A stretch of 34,111 bases of DNA, taken from a virus. Shown piece by piece: positions 28,572-34,111 of the stretch. The notes below the pieces were generated by a model that was not told where the DNA came from, searched no databases, and saw only the letters and a program-made list of their open reading frames with translations. The position numbers and the translations under genes were made by a program. Location: the IMG/VR virus record IMGVR_UViG_3300044950_000563, positions 1 through 34,111 of that record, one strand, 5' to 3'. How positions within the stretch are numbered: the first letter of the stretch is position 1; each line of letters begins with the position of its first letter.

Positions 28572-28600
28572 AATGTAAACCTAAAGGGTTACAGTGTCAA
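28572..28600 (-). promoter_or_regulatory. Sigma70-type promoter for the small-protein operon
   Basis: On the minus strand, TTGACA (28600-28595) and TACATT (28577-28572) are separated by 17 bp, and box B (28575-28592) fills the spacer. It directly follows the terminator of the upstream operon. Confidence 0.85.
28575..28592. promoter_or_regulatory. Box B inverted repeat at the 28.6-kb promoter
   Basis: The minus strand reads GTAACCC-TTTA-GGTTTAC. It occupies the spacer and shares TAC with the -10, the same geometry as the copy at 8020-8037. Confidence 0.75.
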
Positions 28601-28614
28601 GCCCATCGCGCAAT

Positions 28615-28641
28615 AAAAAGGGGCGACCCTAAGGCCACCCC
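28615..28641 (-). terminator. Intrinsic terminator after the DUF2997-like gene
   Basis: On the minus strand, GGGGTGGCC-TTAG-GGTCGCCCC forms a 9-bp stem with two G-U pairs, followed by TTTTTATT. It closes the AAA/DUF1257/DUF2997 operon. Confidence 0.85.
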
Positions 28642-28648
28642 CATCGCC

Positions 28649-28659
28649 GCACCCGGTGC
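28649..28659. promoter_or_regulatory. Box A inverted repeat, intergenic
   Basis: GCACCCGGTGC, full 13-bp form at 28648-28660, between the stop of the DUF2997-like gene and the terminator. It is not inside a promoter; on the transcript it precedes the terminator stem. Confidence 0.7.
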
Positions 28660-28665
28660 GGGTGG

Positions 28666-28896
28666 TTACCAGCCGGTCACGCCTTGAGTTACGTTACCGG
28701 TCTCATACATTTCCGGCTTGGGTTCGGACGTGTCACGGGCACCACCGCCGACCGCCCGGCGCAAGGCTTCACCCATAGTGGAGCATGTGGCCCCTTTGAA
28801 GTTCTTGCCTTCAATGGCCACCACGCCAAACTTGTCAATGGTGACCTCAGTGTACGGCTTGGCATCAAGGCCCGTGGTCAGATCAGTTGTGAACAT
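28666..28896 (-). CDS. DUF2997-like small protein
   Basis: 76 aa. The core YTEVTIDKFGVVAIEGKNFK, then GATCSTMGEALRRAVGG matches, by memory of the family, the DUF2997 pattern of two strands (I..dG.v..e..g..G) followed by a conserved Cys and a helix. The C-terminus adds KPEMYETGNVTQGVTG. The RBS GAGGAG lies before the ATG. In bacteria such proteins lie next to DUF1257 and Ycf46-type AAA genes, exactly as here. The molecular role is unknown; assignment strength is moderate. Confidence 0.65.
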   Translation of the reverse strand: MFTTDLTTGLDAKPYTEVTIDKFGVVAIEGKNFKGATCSTMGEALRRAVGGGARDTSEPKPEMYETGNVTQGVTGW

Positions 28897-28906
28897 AGCG
28901 CGCTCC

Positions 28907-29350
28907 TCAGTTGTGAATGGCCATGACCAGTTGCCCGGTCGGATTCAAGGTGTGGGTAAACGAAGCGCCTTGTAACAGCGCCTCATGCTTGATGGCTTCA
29001 AACGCATAGGCCTGCATCAGCTTTCCGATGTGGCACAATGTTTGCTCGGCAGGGGTCTTTGCGATTTCCTTGCCCTGTCCGAGGTGGGTGTACAGTTCGT
29101 AGCCATGCGCGTCGAAGACCGGCACGAGGCCGTTGCCGTCCTTGGCCTTCTCGAAGCCAACGTCAAACCGGCATCCCTGCACAGTGACGACGGCCTCGCA
29201 GCGTTGTTTCGCAGACCCCCATAGGCGGCAATCAGCGTCCTTCTTCAGGGTCAGCTTGCCGTTCATGGTTACGTTCATGGCGGCAACCGCTGCCTCAAGC
29301 GCTGTCACGTTATGCACGCGGATATCCTGTACTCGGGTAGTATGGCTCAT
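28907..29350 (-). CDS. DUF1257/Ycf35-like protein
   Basis: 147 aa. It begins MSHTTRVQDIRVHNVTALEAAVAAM, the characteristic MSHxT...I.d..aL..A start of the DUF1257 (Ycf35) family, and continues with RCEAVVTVQGCRFDVGFEKA, DGNGLVPVFDAHGYELYTHLGQ and a C-terminal AYAFEAIKHEALLQG helix. The RBS AAAGGAAACATC is good. Function in cellular organisms is unknown. The conserved company of a Ycf46-like ATPase and a DUF2997-like protein supports the call. Confidence 0.7.
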   Translation of the reverse strand: MSHTTRVQDIRVHNVTALEAAVAAMNVTMNGKLTLKKDADCRLWGSAKQRCEAVVTVQGCRFDVGFEKAKDGNGLVPVFDAHGYELYTHLGQGKEIAKTPAEQTLCHIGKLMQAYAFEAIKHEALLQGASFTHTLNPTGQLVMAIHN

Positions 29351-29369
29351 GATGTTTCCTTTGCTGCCA

Positions 29370-29960
29370 TTAAAGTTCGATAACGCGGTGACGACGGCGT
29401 ACCGTCACCATATGTTCAATACCTGCGTCGTCAAGGGTGCGGGTGGCTTTCACGGGTGCCCCGGACATGTGCCCCTTCAGGCCCACCCCCAGACGCGCCC
29501 CGTCAATGGCCGGGTTAAAGGCCATTGTTTCTTTGAAGTAGTTCCCGAAGTGTCTCTTGGCTTCTGCCGTGGTCAACAGACGCACCGGCCCGCGCAACAG
29601 CGTCACGCTTCCATTACCGACACGCATGTCAATGATGCCGTCCTCAGCCTCGACACTGGCGAGCAGGTACAGGTTCTTGCGGATGGGGTCGTACCCGCCG
29701 CCTGACTTGCTCATGCTCATTTCGATGTACACCGGCTCTCGTCCAAGGGCAAAACTTGTGATCTTTCCAACGGACTTTTCGCCAAGCAACAGAGGCCCAC
29801 CGGTAATGAACCGCATCCCAAGGGATTGCGCCGCCGTGCCCTTCAGCGGTATGCTCGCGCTCCCGCCGCTGGCCTGTGTGGTGTACATCGCATTGAAGGT
29901 GCAGTGTGCCATGGGCGCTTCCACGGTCCTCAGGCTGGCAATGTCCAAGCGGCTGCGCAT
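29370..29960 (-). CDS. Hypothetical protein linked to the AAA/DUF1257 cassette
   Basis: About 196 aa from the ATG at 29960, preceded by GAGAGGATTAAG. It is beta-rich, with SGGSASIPLKGTAAQSLGMR, GKITSFALGREPVYIEMSMS, KNLYLLASVEAEDGIIDMRV, and a basic C-terminus (ATRTLDDAGIEHMVTVRRRH). No motif is recognised. It lies between the AAA ATPase and the DUF1257-like gene, so it may be a partner or substrate of that system, by context only. An upstream in-frame start at 30059 would overlap the AAA gene by 86 nt and lacks support. Confidence 0.65.
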   Translation of the reverse strand: MRSRLDIASLRTVEAPMAHCTFNAMYTTQASGGSASIPLKGTAAQSLGMRFITGGPLLLGEKSVGKITSFALGREPVYIEMSMSKSGGGYDPIRKNLYLLASVEAEDGIIDMRVGNGSVTLLRGPVRLLTTAEAKRHFGNYFKETMAFNPAIDGARLGVGLKGHMSGAPVKATRTLDDAGIEHMVTVRRRHRVIEL

Positions 29961-29973
29961 GTTCTTAATCCTC

Positions 29974-31596
29974 TCACTGTACCCTACGGCGCGGGCGGAT
30001 GCCCGGTTCCTGCGTGTCACGCGCGGCCACCACGTAGGGTGAACTGCTCGGCGTTGCATTCTCGTTGCACCAGTCCTCCATCGCGGAAAACTGTGCGGCC
30101 ATGCGCTTGCTCAAAGGCTTAATGTTTCCAAGCGCCTGAAGCAAGTGTTCTTCACGTACACTGGTGCCTTCATTGTAGGCCAGCAACCGCGCCTCACTGG
30201 CAATGCCTTCAAGTTCCGCACCCACGAAGCGCTCGGTCATTTCAGCAATGCGCTCAATCCCGTCCACACTGGACACGTCAACCTTGCGCGCTGCCAAATG
30301 GATACGCAAGATTTGCTCCCGCTCGCGCACATTCGGGACAGTAACCCCGAACACTTGGTCAAGGCGACCTGTTCGCAGAAACTCAGCGGGCACGTTCTCG
30401 GTGCGGTTCAGGGTCGGAACCCAAAAGATAGGTGCTTTGGTCTCCTGCATAAATGTCAGGAGGGTGCCAAGCACCTTCTGGCTCGTGCCCCCATCGCCGC
30501 CACCGCTTGTGCTGATCGCCTTGTCAACCTCGTCAAGCAACACCACGCAGGGCGCAAGCCCCTCAAGCATGAACAGCGCCTCGCGCATGTTCTTCTCAGA
30601 CGACCCCACAAGGCCGCTGAACACGCTGGCCAGATCAAAGCGGATTGTTGCCACGCCCAACACCGAACCAATGACCTTCCCGCATAGGCTCTTCCCAGTA
30701 CCCGGAGGCCCCACAAGGGCGCACCCACGGGGCTTGCTTACACCGGCTTCCCATGCCTCAGGCGACATAGCCCCCACACGGGTCTGGACCCACGCCATCA
30801 GCTTGTCTAGGCCGCCAACGTCCTTCAGGCTGACGCTGCTCATTACCTCAAGGCTTGGAATACGGCGCACCATCTGGGCCTTCTCGTCCAGCATGTCGCG
30901 GCGCACCTGTTCAGGCTGAGGGTGTGCGTTCTGGTCCGTGGTGCGGGCGATGACGCGGGACAGGGCCGCTTCAAACTCAGGGAGGATCATGCCCACCCCG
31001 GCCTGCGCAATGCGCCGGTGCTCGGTCATTGACAGTTTGTCGATCATACGCGGGTACAGCTTGGCATAGCTGTCAAAGCACGCGCCTGACGCTTCTGCCA
31101 GCACCTCAATGCTCGGCGGTGCGTCGTCAATGAGCGGGATCAACTCCTGCAACTCGGCTGGGAACTGAAAGGATGGTGGCACGGTCAAGATCACGCGGCG
31201 CTTCTGCAAGGGCAACTGGTAGGCCATCAACGAAAGAAGCTGCACGACAAGCGGGTGCGGCTCGTTGTTCTTGATGTACAGGTGCGGGTTCATAAAACAG
31301 AACAGCGCGTTTTCGGGCATATCAATCAGTTCTTCAGGTTTTGGCGCGGCCAACACTTGCCGGAACACCCCAAGAATATCCAGACTTGCGGTCTTGTCGG
31401 CACTCTTGCCGGTGACCGGGTCATCACCCACGATCCACCCACGGGCACAATCCCACAAGCGCAGCGGACGGGCGTTTGCAACGCAGTATGCCGAAACTTC
31501 GGAGGCGGTTGACATGGGGTCACGGGTACGCACTGCAACCACCCCCACCCCAGAGCGCACGTACTCACGCAGTGTCTTCGTAAATTCAAGGGCCAC
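29974..31596 (-). CDS. AAA+ ATPase, Ycf46-like
   Basis: 540 aa from a GTG at 31596 with RBS AAGGAGAATACC. The N-terminal 250 residues resemble Ycf46: YVRSGVGVVAVRTRDPMSTA, NPHLYIKNNEPHPLVVQLLS and RRVILTVPPSFQFPAELQE form a degenerate P-loop-like fold. The AAA core has Walker A GPPGTGKS (296-303), Walker B VVLLDEVDK (351-359), a sensor-1 Asn at 397 and arginine fingers in RTGRLDQVFG (408-411). No protease or membrane segment is present, so it is not FtsH. The longer in-frame start at 31635 lies inside the promoter and is excluded. It heads the operon. Confidence 0.85.
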   Translation of the reverse strand: MALEFTKTLREYVRSGVGVVAVRTRDPMSTASEVSAYCVANARPLRLWDCARGWIVGDDPVTGKSADKTASLDILGVFRQVLAAPKPEELIDMPENALFCFMNPHLYIKNNEPHPLVVQLLSLMAYQLPLQKRRVILTVPPSFQFPAELQELIPLIDDAPPSIEVLAEASGACFDSYAKLYPRMIDKLSMTEHRRIAQAGVGMILPEFEAALSRVIARTTDQNAHPQPEQVRRDMLDEKAQMVRRIPSLEVMSSVSLKDVGGLDKLMAWVQTRVGAMSPEAWEAGVSKPRGCALVGPPGTGKSLCGKVIGSVLGVATIRFDLASVFSGLVGSSEKNMREALFMLEGLAPCVVLLDEVDKAISTSGGGDGGTSQKVLGTLLTFMQETKAPIFWVPTLNRTENVPAEFLRTGRLDQVFGVTVPNVREREQILRIHLAARKVDVSSVDGIERIAEMTERFVGAELEGIASEARLLAYNEGTSVREEHLLQALGNIKPLSKRMAAQFSAMEDWCNENATPSSSPYVVAARDTQEPGIRPRRRVQ

Positions 31597-31622
31597 GGTA
31601 TTCTCCTTTGCTGCCTTCCCGT

Positions 31623-31651
31623 ACAGTAGGCGCACCCGGTGCGCTTGTCAA
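31623..31651 (-). promoter_or_regulatory. Sigma70-type promoter with box A spacer and box B
   Basis: On the minus strand, TTGACA (31651-31646) and TACTGT (31628-31623) have a 17-bp spacer holding the 15-bp box A palindrome. Box B (31647-31664) overlaps the -35. From the spacer through box B the sequence is identical to the promoter at 20883-20911. It drives the AAA operon. Confidence 0.9.
31632..31642. promoter_or_regulatory. Box A operator in promoter spacer
   Basis: GCACCCGGTGC as part of the 15-bp palindrome 31630-31644, between the -35 and -10 of the AAA-operon promoter. Confidence 0.85.
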
Positions 31652-31664
31652 CCGTTAGGGCTAC
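31647..31664. promoter_or_regulatory. Box B inverted repeat at the 31.6-kb promoter
   Basis: The minus strand reads GTAGCCC-TAAC-GGTTGAC, identical to the copy at 20907-20924. It abuts the U tract of the lysis-operon terminator. Confidence 0.7.
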
Positions 31665-31698
31665 AAAAAAACACCGCGACCAATCGGGCACGGTGTTT
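31665..31698 (-). terminator. Intrinsic terminator of the lysis operon
   Basis: On the minus strand AAACACCG pairs with CGGTGTTT across an interior loop of about 14 nt, and the run of seven Ts follows at once. It lies after Rz1. Confidence 0.85.
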
Positions 31699-31728
31699 GT
31701 CATGTAGTCTGGCGTATATGGTGGGGGG

Positions 31729-31953
31729 CTACTGCGCTGAGGTACCGCGACCCGTGGCCACCTCAAGTCTGGCCGCGCATTCGCGGAGTGCCGATCTATC
31801 CCGCCCCCAGAACACCTCTATCTCCTGATCGTTCAACCCACGCTCCGGTAGTGCAACCGGTTCAGCGCACGGTTGCGGCTTGGCGTTAACGCTTATTGAG
31901 CCGCAAGACGCGAGAGACAGGCAAACCGCAATCAAGGGTAGGTACATTCGCAT
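31729..31953 (-). CDS. Rz1: Rz1-like outer-membrane spanin lipoprotein
   Basis: 74 aa. The signal sequence MRMYLPLIAVCLSLASC ends in a lipobox (LASC, lipidated Cys17), followed by a short Pro-containing periplasmic part. The gene starts inside Rz in another frame, a classic overlapping spanin arrangement with 68 nt shared, and extends beyond it. The RBS GGAGGATC precedes the ATG. With Rz it fuses inner and outer membranes in the last step of lysis of Gram-negative cells. The mature part is longer and less Pro-rich than in lambda. Confidence 0.85.
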   Translation of the reverse strand: MRMYLPLIAVCLSLASCGSISVNAKPQPCAEPVALPERGLNDQEIEVFWGRDRSALRECAARLEVATGRGTSAQ

Positions 31954-32152
31954 ATGCTTGATCCTCCAACGCCCGGTTCATCATTCTGTTGGCTTCCTCA
32001 AAGGCCCCCAACTCGGCAAGGTCTTTATCCGCTTTTCGCTCGGCGGCCAGAGTTGCCGCGACGTTGCGGGACTTTTCATCGCCACGGCCCTTGAGGTAGC
32101 TTGCCCCCATAGCTGCTACGAACACGAGGGCAATGATCGCATAACGGTTCAT
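31886..32152 (-). CDS. Rz: Rz-like inner-membrane spanin
   Basis: 88 aa. One N-terminal membrane helix (YAIIALVFVAAMGASYL, residues 4-20) is followed by a periplasmic helical segment rich in Ala, Lys and Glu (NVAATLAAERKADKDLAELG, AFEEANRMMNRALEDQ). It overlaps the endolysin stop by 4 nt and contains the Rz1 start. It is shorter than lambda Rz but has the correct topology. Confidence 0.82.
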   Translation of the reverse strand: MNRYAIIALVFVAAMGASYLKGRGDEKSRNVAATLAAERKADKDLAELGAFEEANRMMNRALEDQAYANVPTLDCGLPVSRVLRLNKR

Positions 32153-32694
32153 AGGCTGGCCTGCCAGTGCATCCCGTCACAGCGGCGCTCGTCCGAGGTC
32201 AGGCCGTTGCCGTTCCAATCCCCGCCCCACTTCCAGCCCTCGGCTGCGAATGCGCGCAGGACAGCGGGGAACTCGGCAAAACGTGGGGTCTGATCGTTCA
32301 GGCCGTTGCGCGCCGGGTCCAGATCAATAGCCGCGCCATAGCTGTGGATTGACAAGACGTTCAGGCCGCGCATCAAGCGGTACTGCACCACGCCACCGAA
32401 TACACTGACCCCCCAGTGATCCAGTAGCGTCTGTGGCTTCTGGGGGTTCTCGACTTTGGCCGCCGTGAGCAGGTTGTGTAGCACGCGCAACAGAGAGGCT
32501 GCACAGTGCTTGTGCACCCTGATTGATTTCACAGGCTTGCCCGCGTAGGACATCGCGAAGGGTGGGGTAATTCGCGTGATGTTATCGGTCTCCCACTTGG
32601 GAGACATTGCTGATGGGTCGCGCCCGCGTGGGTCGCCGTATACCGAATTGTTGCTCAGGATTTCTGCCTGCGTTGGCCATACCGGTTTGGTCAT
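32149..32694 (-). CDS. Endolysin, M15-family peptidase
   Basis: 181 aa. The zinc peptidase motifs of family M15 are clear: HSYGAAIDLD (His117, Asp124) and GMHWQ (His176), plus FAAEGWKWGGDW. The enzyme would cleave peptide crosslinks of peptidoglycan (L-Ala-D-Glu or D-Ala-type). There is no signal peptide or membrane segment, so it needs a holin. The start overlaps the upstream holin-like gene by 4 nt. It is followed by Rz/Rz1, completing the lysis cassette. Confidence 0.9.
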   Translation of the reverse strand: MTKPVWPTQAEILSNNSVYGDPRGRDPSAMSPKWETDNITRITPPFAMSYAGKPVKSIRVHKHCAASLLRVLHNLLTAAKVENPQKPQTLLDHWGVSVFGGVVQYRLMRGLNVLSIHSYGAAIDLDPARNGLNDQTPRFAEFPAVLRAFAAEGWKWGGDWNGNGLTSDERRCDGMHWQASL

Positions 32695-33032
32695 TTGGCA
32701 CCCTTTCGCCTCTTGTTAAAATACTCTTCCCGCTTCGCGTCGTACTCATTGCGGGTGTCTAGCCAGATACCACATATGGTCATCGGGAGGCTCAGGGCCA
32801 GCACAATGTCCCCAGTGCCTAGGACGATGTCCCCGAATAACGTCCCGACGACCCCCAGCAACAGCCCGATCCCCACCAGCGTACTTGAAGAGCACGCCAT
32901 CCACATGCCAATTAGCGTCAGCTTGTGCCGTCCGAGTATCGTCAGGCGGTCCAACAGCGCCATACAGCCGAGGCCCGAAATTATCATCAAGGGCGCTATA
33001 ATCTGGTAAGCGGAATTGTAGAGTTCAATCAT
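32691..33032 (-). CDS. Putative holin-like membrane protein
   Basis: About 113 aa from the ATG at 33032. Three hydrophobic segments are visible: IIAPLMIISGLGCMALL, LIGMWMACSSSTLVGIGLLLGVVGTLFG and GDIVLALSLPMTICGIWL. A charged C-terminus follows (DTRNEYDAKREEYFNKRRKG). It overlaps the preceding membrane-protein gene by 8 nt and the endolysin by 4 nt. Position and topology fit a holin or antiholin; which of the two membrane proteins is the holin cannot be decided. Confidence 0.65.
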   Translation of the reverse strand: MIELYNSAYQIIAPLMIISGLGCMALLDRLTILGRHKLTLIGMWMACSSSTLVGIGLLLGVVGTLFGDIVLGTGDIVLALSLPMTICGIWLDTRNEYDAKREEYFNKRRKGAK

Positions 33033-33408
33033 CTTTCTTACCCCCCACACGGTCGTTGACAGCGCGCTTCACTAGGTGCGGTAGAGCCGCGCCAACCATT
33101 TGCATCGCACGAAGGGCAGGCACAGAGAATGACCCAGCCGTAGCCATGACGAGTGATGGGTGCCATGCGTCAATACCCATGGGGAGGTGTGGCTGAGCCA
33201 TGGCTGCGATGATGCACACAAAGGCCGCCGCAATCGGGATCAACCATGCCTCGGCCCGGCTTTCGCTGGGGGTGACTGCCCGCATCAGGTACGACCCCAT
33301 CATACCCATACCGACACCGACACCGAACACGTCAGGCCGTATTGCCACGATACCCAGCGCGCTTAGGCCCCAGACTACCGCAGCAGTTACGGAATTGCTG
33401 TCACTCAT
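33025..33408 (-). CDS. Putative holin-like membrane protein
   Basis: About 127 aa from the ATG at 33408 (RBS AAGGGGGCAACC). Segments AAVVWGLSALGIVAI, VFGVGVGMGMMGSYLMRAV and AWLIPIAAAFVCIIAAMAQ are membrane-like; a C-terminal basic region ends RVGGKKDD. An in-frame TTG at 33519, with GGAGG 10 nt before it, would add 37 Ser/Gly-rich residues. Dual starts are known for holins, but that is speculation here. Confidence 0.65.
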   Translation of the reverse strand: MSDSNSVTAAVVWGLSALGIVAIRPDVFGVGVGMGMMGSYLMRAVTPSESRAEAWLIPIAAAFVCIIAAMAQPHLPMGIDAWHPSLVMATAGSFSVPALRAMQMVGAALPHLVKRAVNDRVGGKKDD

Positions 33409-33694
33409 GGTTGCCCCCTTCTTGGTGGATTTGTTGATATCACAGCTAGTCAACCCCCATGGGACAGACACACGCCCGGACGAAGAACTCCCAACTATCG
33501 CAGAACCAAAGCCAGCCAACTTTGAAGTTCCTCCGCCGAGTGACCGTAAGCTACCTCAATCGGGGGTGTGAAGCAATGTCGTATAACCCGGCGCACCGGG
33601 TGCGCCACCGGCGGCGTTCCCGCCCGCAGCCGTAAACAGCTTAGCGGACAGGGAACGTAACACCAAGGCTGAACACAGTGCTAGCCCCACCCGC
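33409..33694. other. Intergenic region with box A and ambiguous short frames
   Basis: 286 nt on the minus strand between the tail-associated gene and the holin-like gene. It holds box A at 33593-33603, with a TATACG (33585-33580) nearby but no good -35. Three short open stretches compete: a 17-codon in-frame extension of the upstream gene beyond its TAG, ending at 33641; a Gly-rich GTG frame of 35 codons (33663-33556; core LFTAAGGNAAGGAPGAPGYT); and the TTG extension of the holin-like gene. None is compelling alone. No terminator was seen. Confidence 0.5.
33593..33603. promoter_or_regulatory. Box A inverted repeat, intergenic
   Basis: GCACCGGGTGC within a 15-bp palindrome at 33591-33605, the same long form as in the two composite promoters. 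It lies upstream of the lysis genes; a -10-like TATACG is adjacent, without a recognisable -35. Confidence 0.75.
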
Positions 33695-34111
33695 CTAAGC
33701 CCCGAGCACCGCGAGGGTTTCAGTGAATGTCGTCAAGGCCGCAGCAACGCCCTCGGGGGTAGTAGCTGCTTGCACGTTGGCACTAGCCGTGAACCGCGCG
33801 TGTTCGATCAGGCAGGCAACCGCGACCCACCCGTCTGACATGTTTAACCACACCTGCGCAAGCTGGTCAGCAGAGGGGGCCGTAACCCCGACTTCTGCTT
33901 GCAGGAACGGAAACTGTGGCAATGATGGGTTTGTTGTTTGCAACCAGTTCTTTGCTTCCTCTGCCTTACGTTGATAGATCATGTCCTGCCCCGGAAGGTC
34001 CGAGACAAAGTACCTGCGTATATTCCCTACCGTGTTGTCAATTACACGCACCGCCTCGGCCCGAACGGGTTCAATGTCTGCAAACGCCACCGACCCATTA
34101 ATGACACGAAG
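33695..34111 (-). CDS. Tail-associated hypothetical protein, 5' end missing
   Basis: The frame is open to the right edge, so the 138 visible codons are the C-terminal part. VRAEAVRVIDNTVGNIRRYF, PGQDMIYQRKAEEAKNWLQ and the helical ADQLAQVWLNMSDGWVAVAC plus SANVQAATTPEGVAAALTTF resemble the C-terminal region of tail-fibre-associated or DUF4376-like proteins, where a GQxxxYxxKxxEA motif is common. A GTG at 34090 could be read as a start, but the frame continues upstream without a stop. It ends at TAG (33697-33695); the frame then stays open for 17 protein-like codons to a TAA. Confidence 0.6.
   Translation of the reverse strand, partial: LRVINGSVAFADIEPVRAEAVRVIDNTVGNIRRYFVSDLPGQDMIYQRKAEEAKNWLQTTNPSLPQFPFLQAEVGVTAPSADQLAQVWLNMSDGWVAVACLIEHARFTASANVQAATTPEGVAAALTTFTETLAVLGA

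Noticed and set aside
1-34111. CRISPR array, insertion sequence or integrase/att site
   Set aside because: Box A copies are dispersed without regular spacing, and no transposase, integrase, terminal inverted repeats or tRNA-like att core was seen. Temperate lifestyle therefore cannot be concluded from this window.

Overview
The window is a contiguous piece of a GC-rich tailed double-stranded DNA phage (Caudoviricetes) or prophage. The evidence is large and small terminase genes, a complete phage replication and recombination set (RecA, family A polymerase, DnaB-type helicase, DnaG-type primase, SSB, RuvC and two PD-(D/E)XK nucleases), and a lysis cassette with an M15 endolysin and overlapping Rz/Rz1 spanins. 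The spanins imply a Gram-negative host, probably a proteobacterium. Every gene I can support lies on the minus strand, so transcription runs from high to low coordinates. Genes are packed tightly, many with 1-4 nt ATGA, GTGA or TGATG stop-start overlaps.

Layout in transcription order (right to left). 34111-33641: end of a probable tail-associated gene. 33408-31665: lysis block (two holin-like membrane proteins, M15 endolysin, Rz, Rz1, terminator). 31651-28615: a promoter, a Ycf46-like AAA+ ATPase, an unknown protein, a DUF1257-like protein, a DUF2997-like protein and a terminator. 28600-27037: a promoter and seven small genes of 32-125 aa, three of them under 45 codons. 27036-26701: the only long gene-free stretch, with a plus-strand intrinsic terminator. 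26700-20928: winged-helix replication initiator/loader, DnaB-like helicase, and a polymerase I with a UDG-like N-terminus. 20911-12639: a promoter, a small protein, primase, SSB, SF2 helicase, RecA, two nucleases and RuvC. 12619-11302: a stand-alone repeat-rich protein with its own promoter and terminator. 11267-8054: small and large terminase and a coiled-coil protein. 8045-4370: a promoter, an HNH-AP2 endonuclease, an XRE regulator, a ParB-domain protein and three unknowns. 4360-1: a promoter, a second XRE regulator, unknowns, then a tight ParB-domain / methyltransferase / glycosyltransferase / PAPS-reductase-like operon that runs off the left edge.

The strongest unexplained signal is regulatory. 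An 11-bp inverted repeat, GCACCSGGTGC (called box A here), occurs 14 times. Seven copies are intergenic, three of them exactly between the -35 and -10 hexamers of promoters. Seven are inside genes, in all three codon phases. A second 18-bp inverted repeat, GTARCCC-N4-GGKTKAC (box B), occurs five times, each time overlapping one of five strong sigma70-type promoters. Two promoters about 10.7 kb apart carry both boxes in almost identical sequence. Two XRE-family regulators in the window are natural candidate readers. The window therefore looks like a phage-wide two-operator control circuit, with box A resembling the dispersed stoperators of some actinophages in its distribution.

Two other systems deserve attention: the left-edge operon, which looks like a DNA or nucleotide modification cassette, and the Ycf46/DUF1257/DUF2997 cassette. 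Function calls rest on motifs read by eye; no database search was run.
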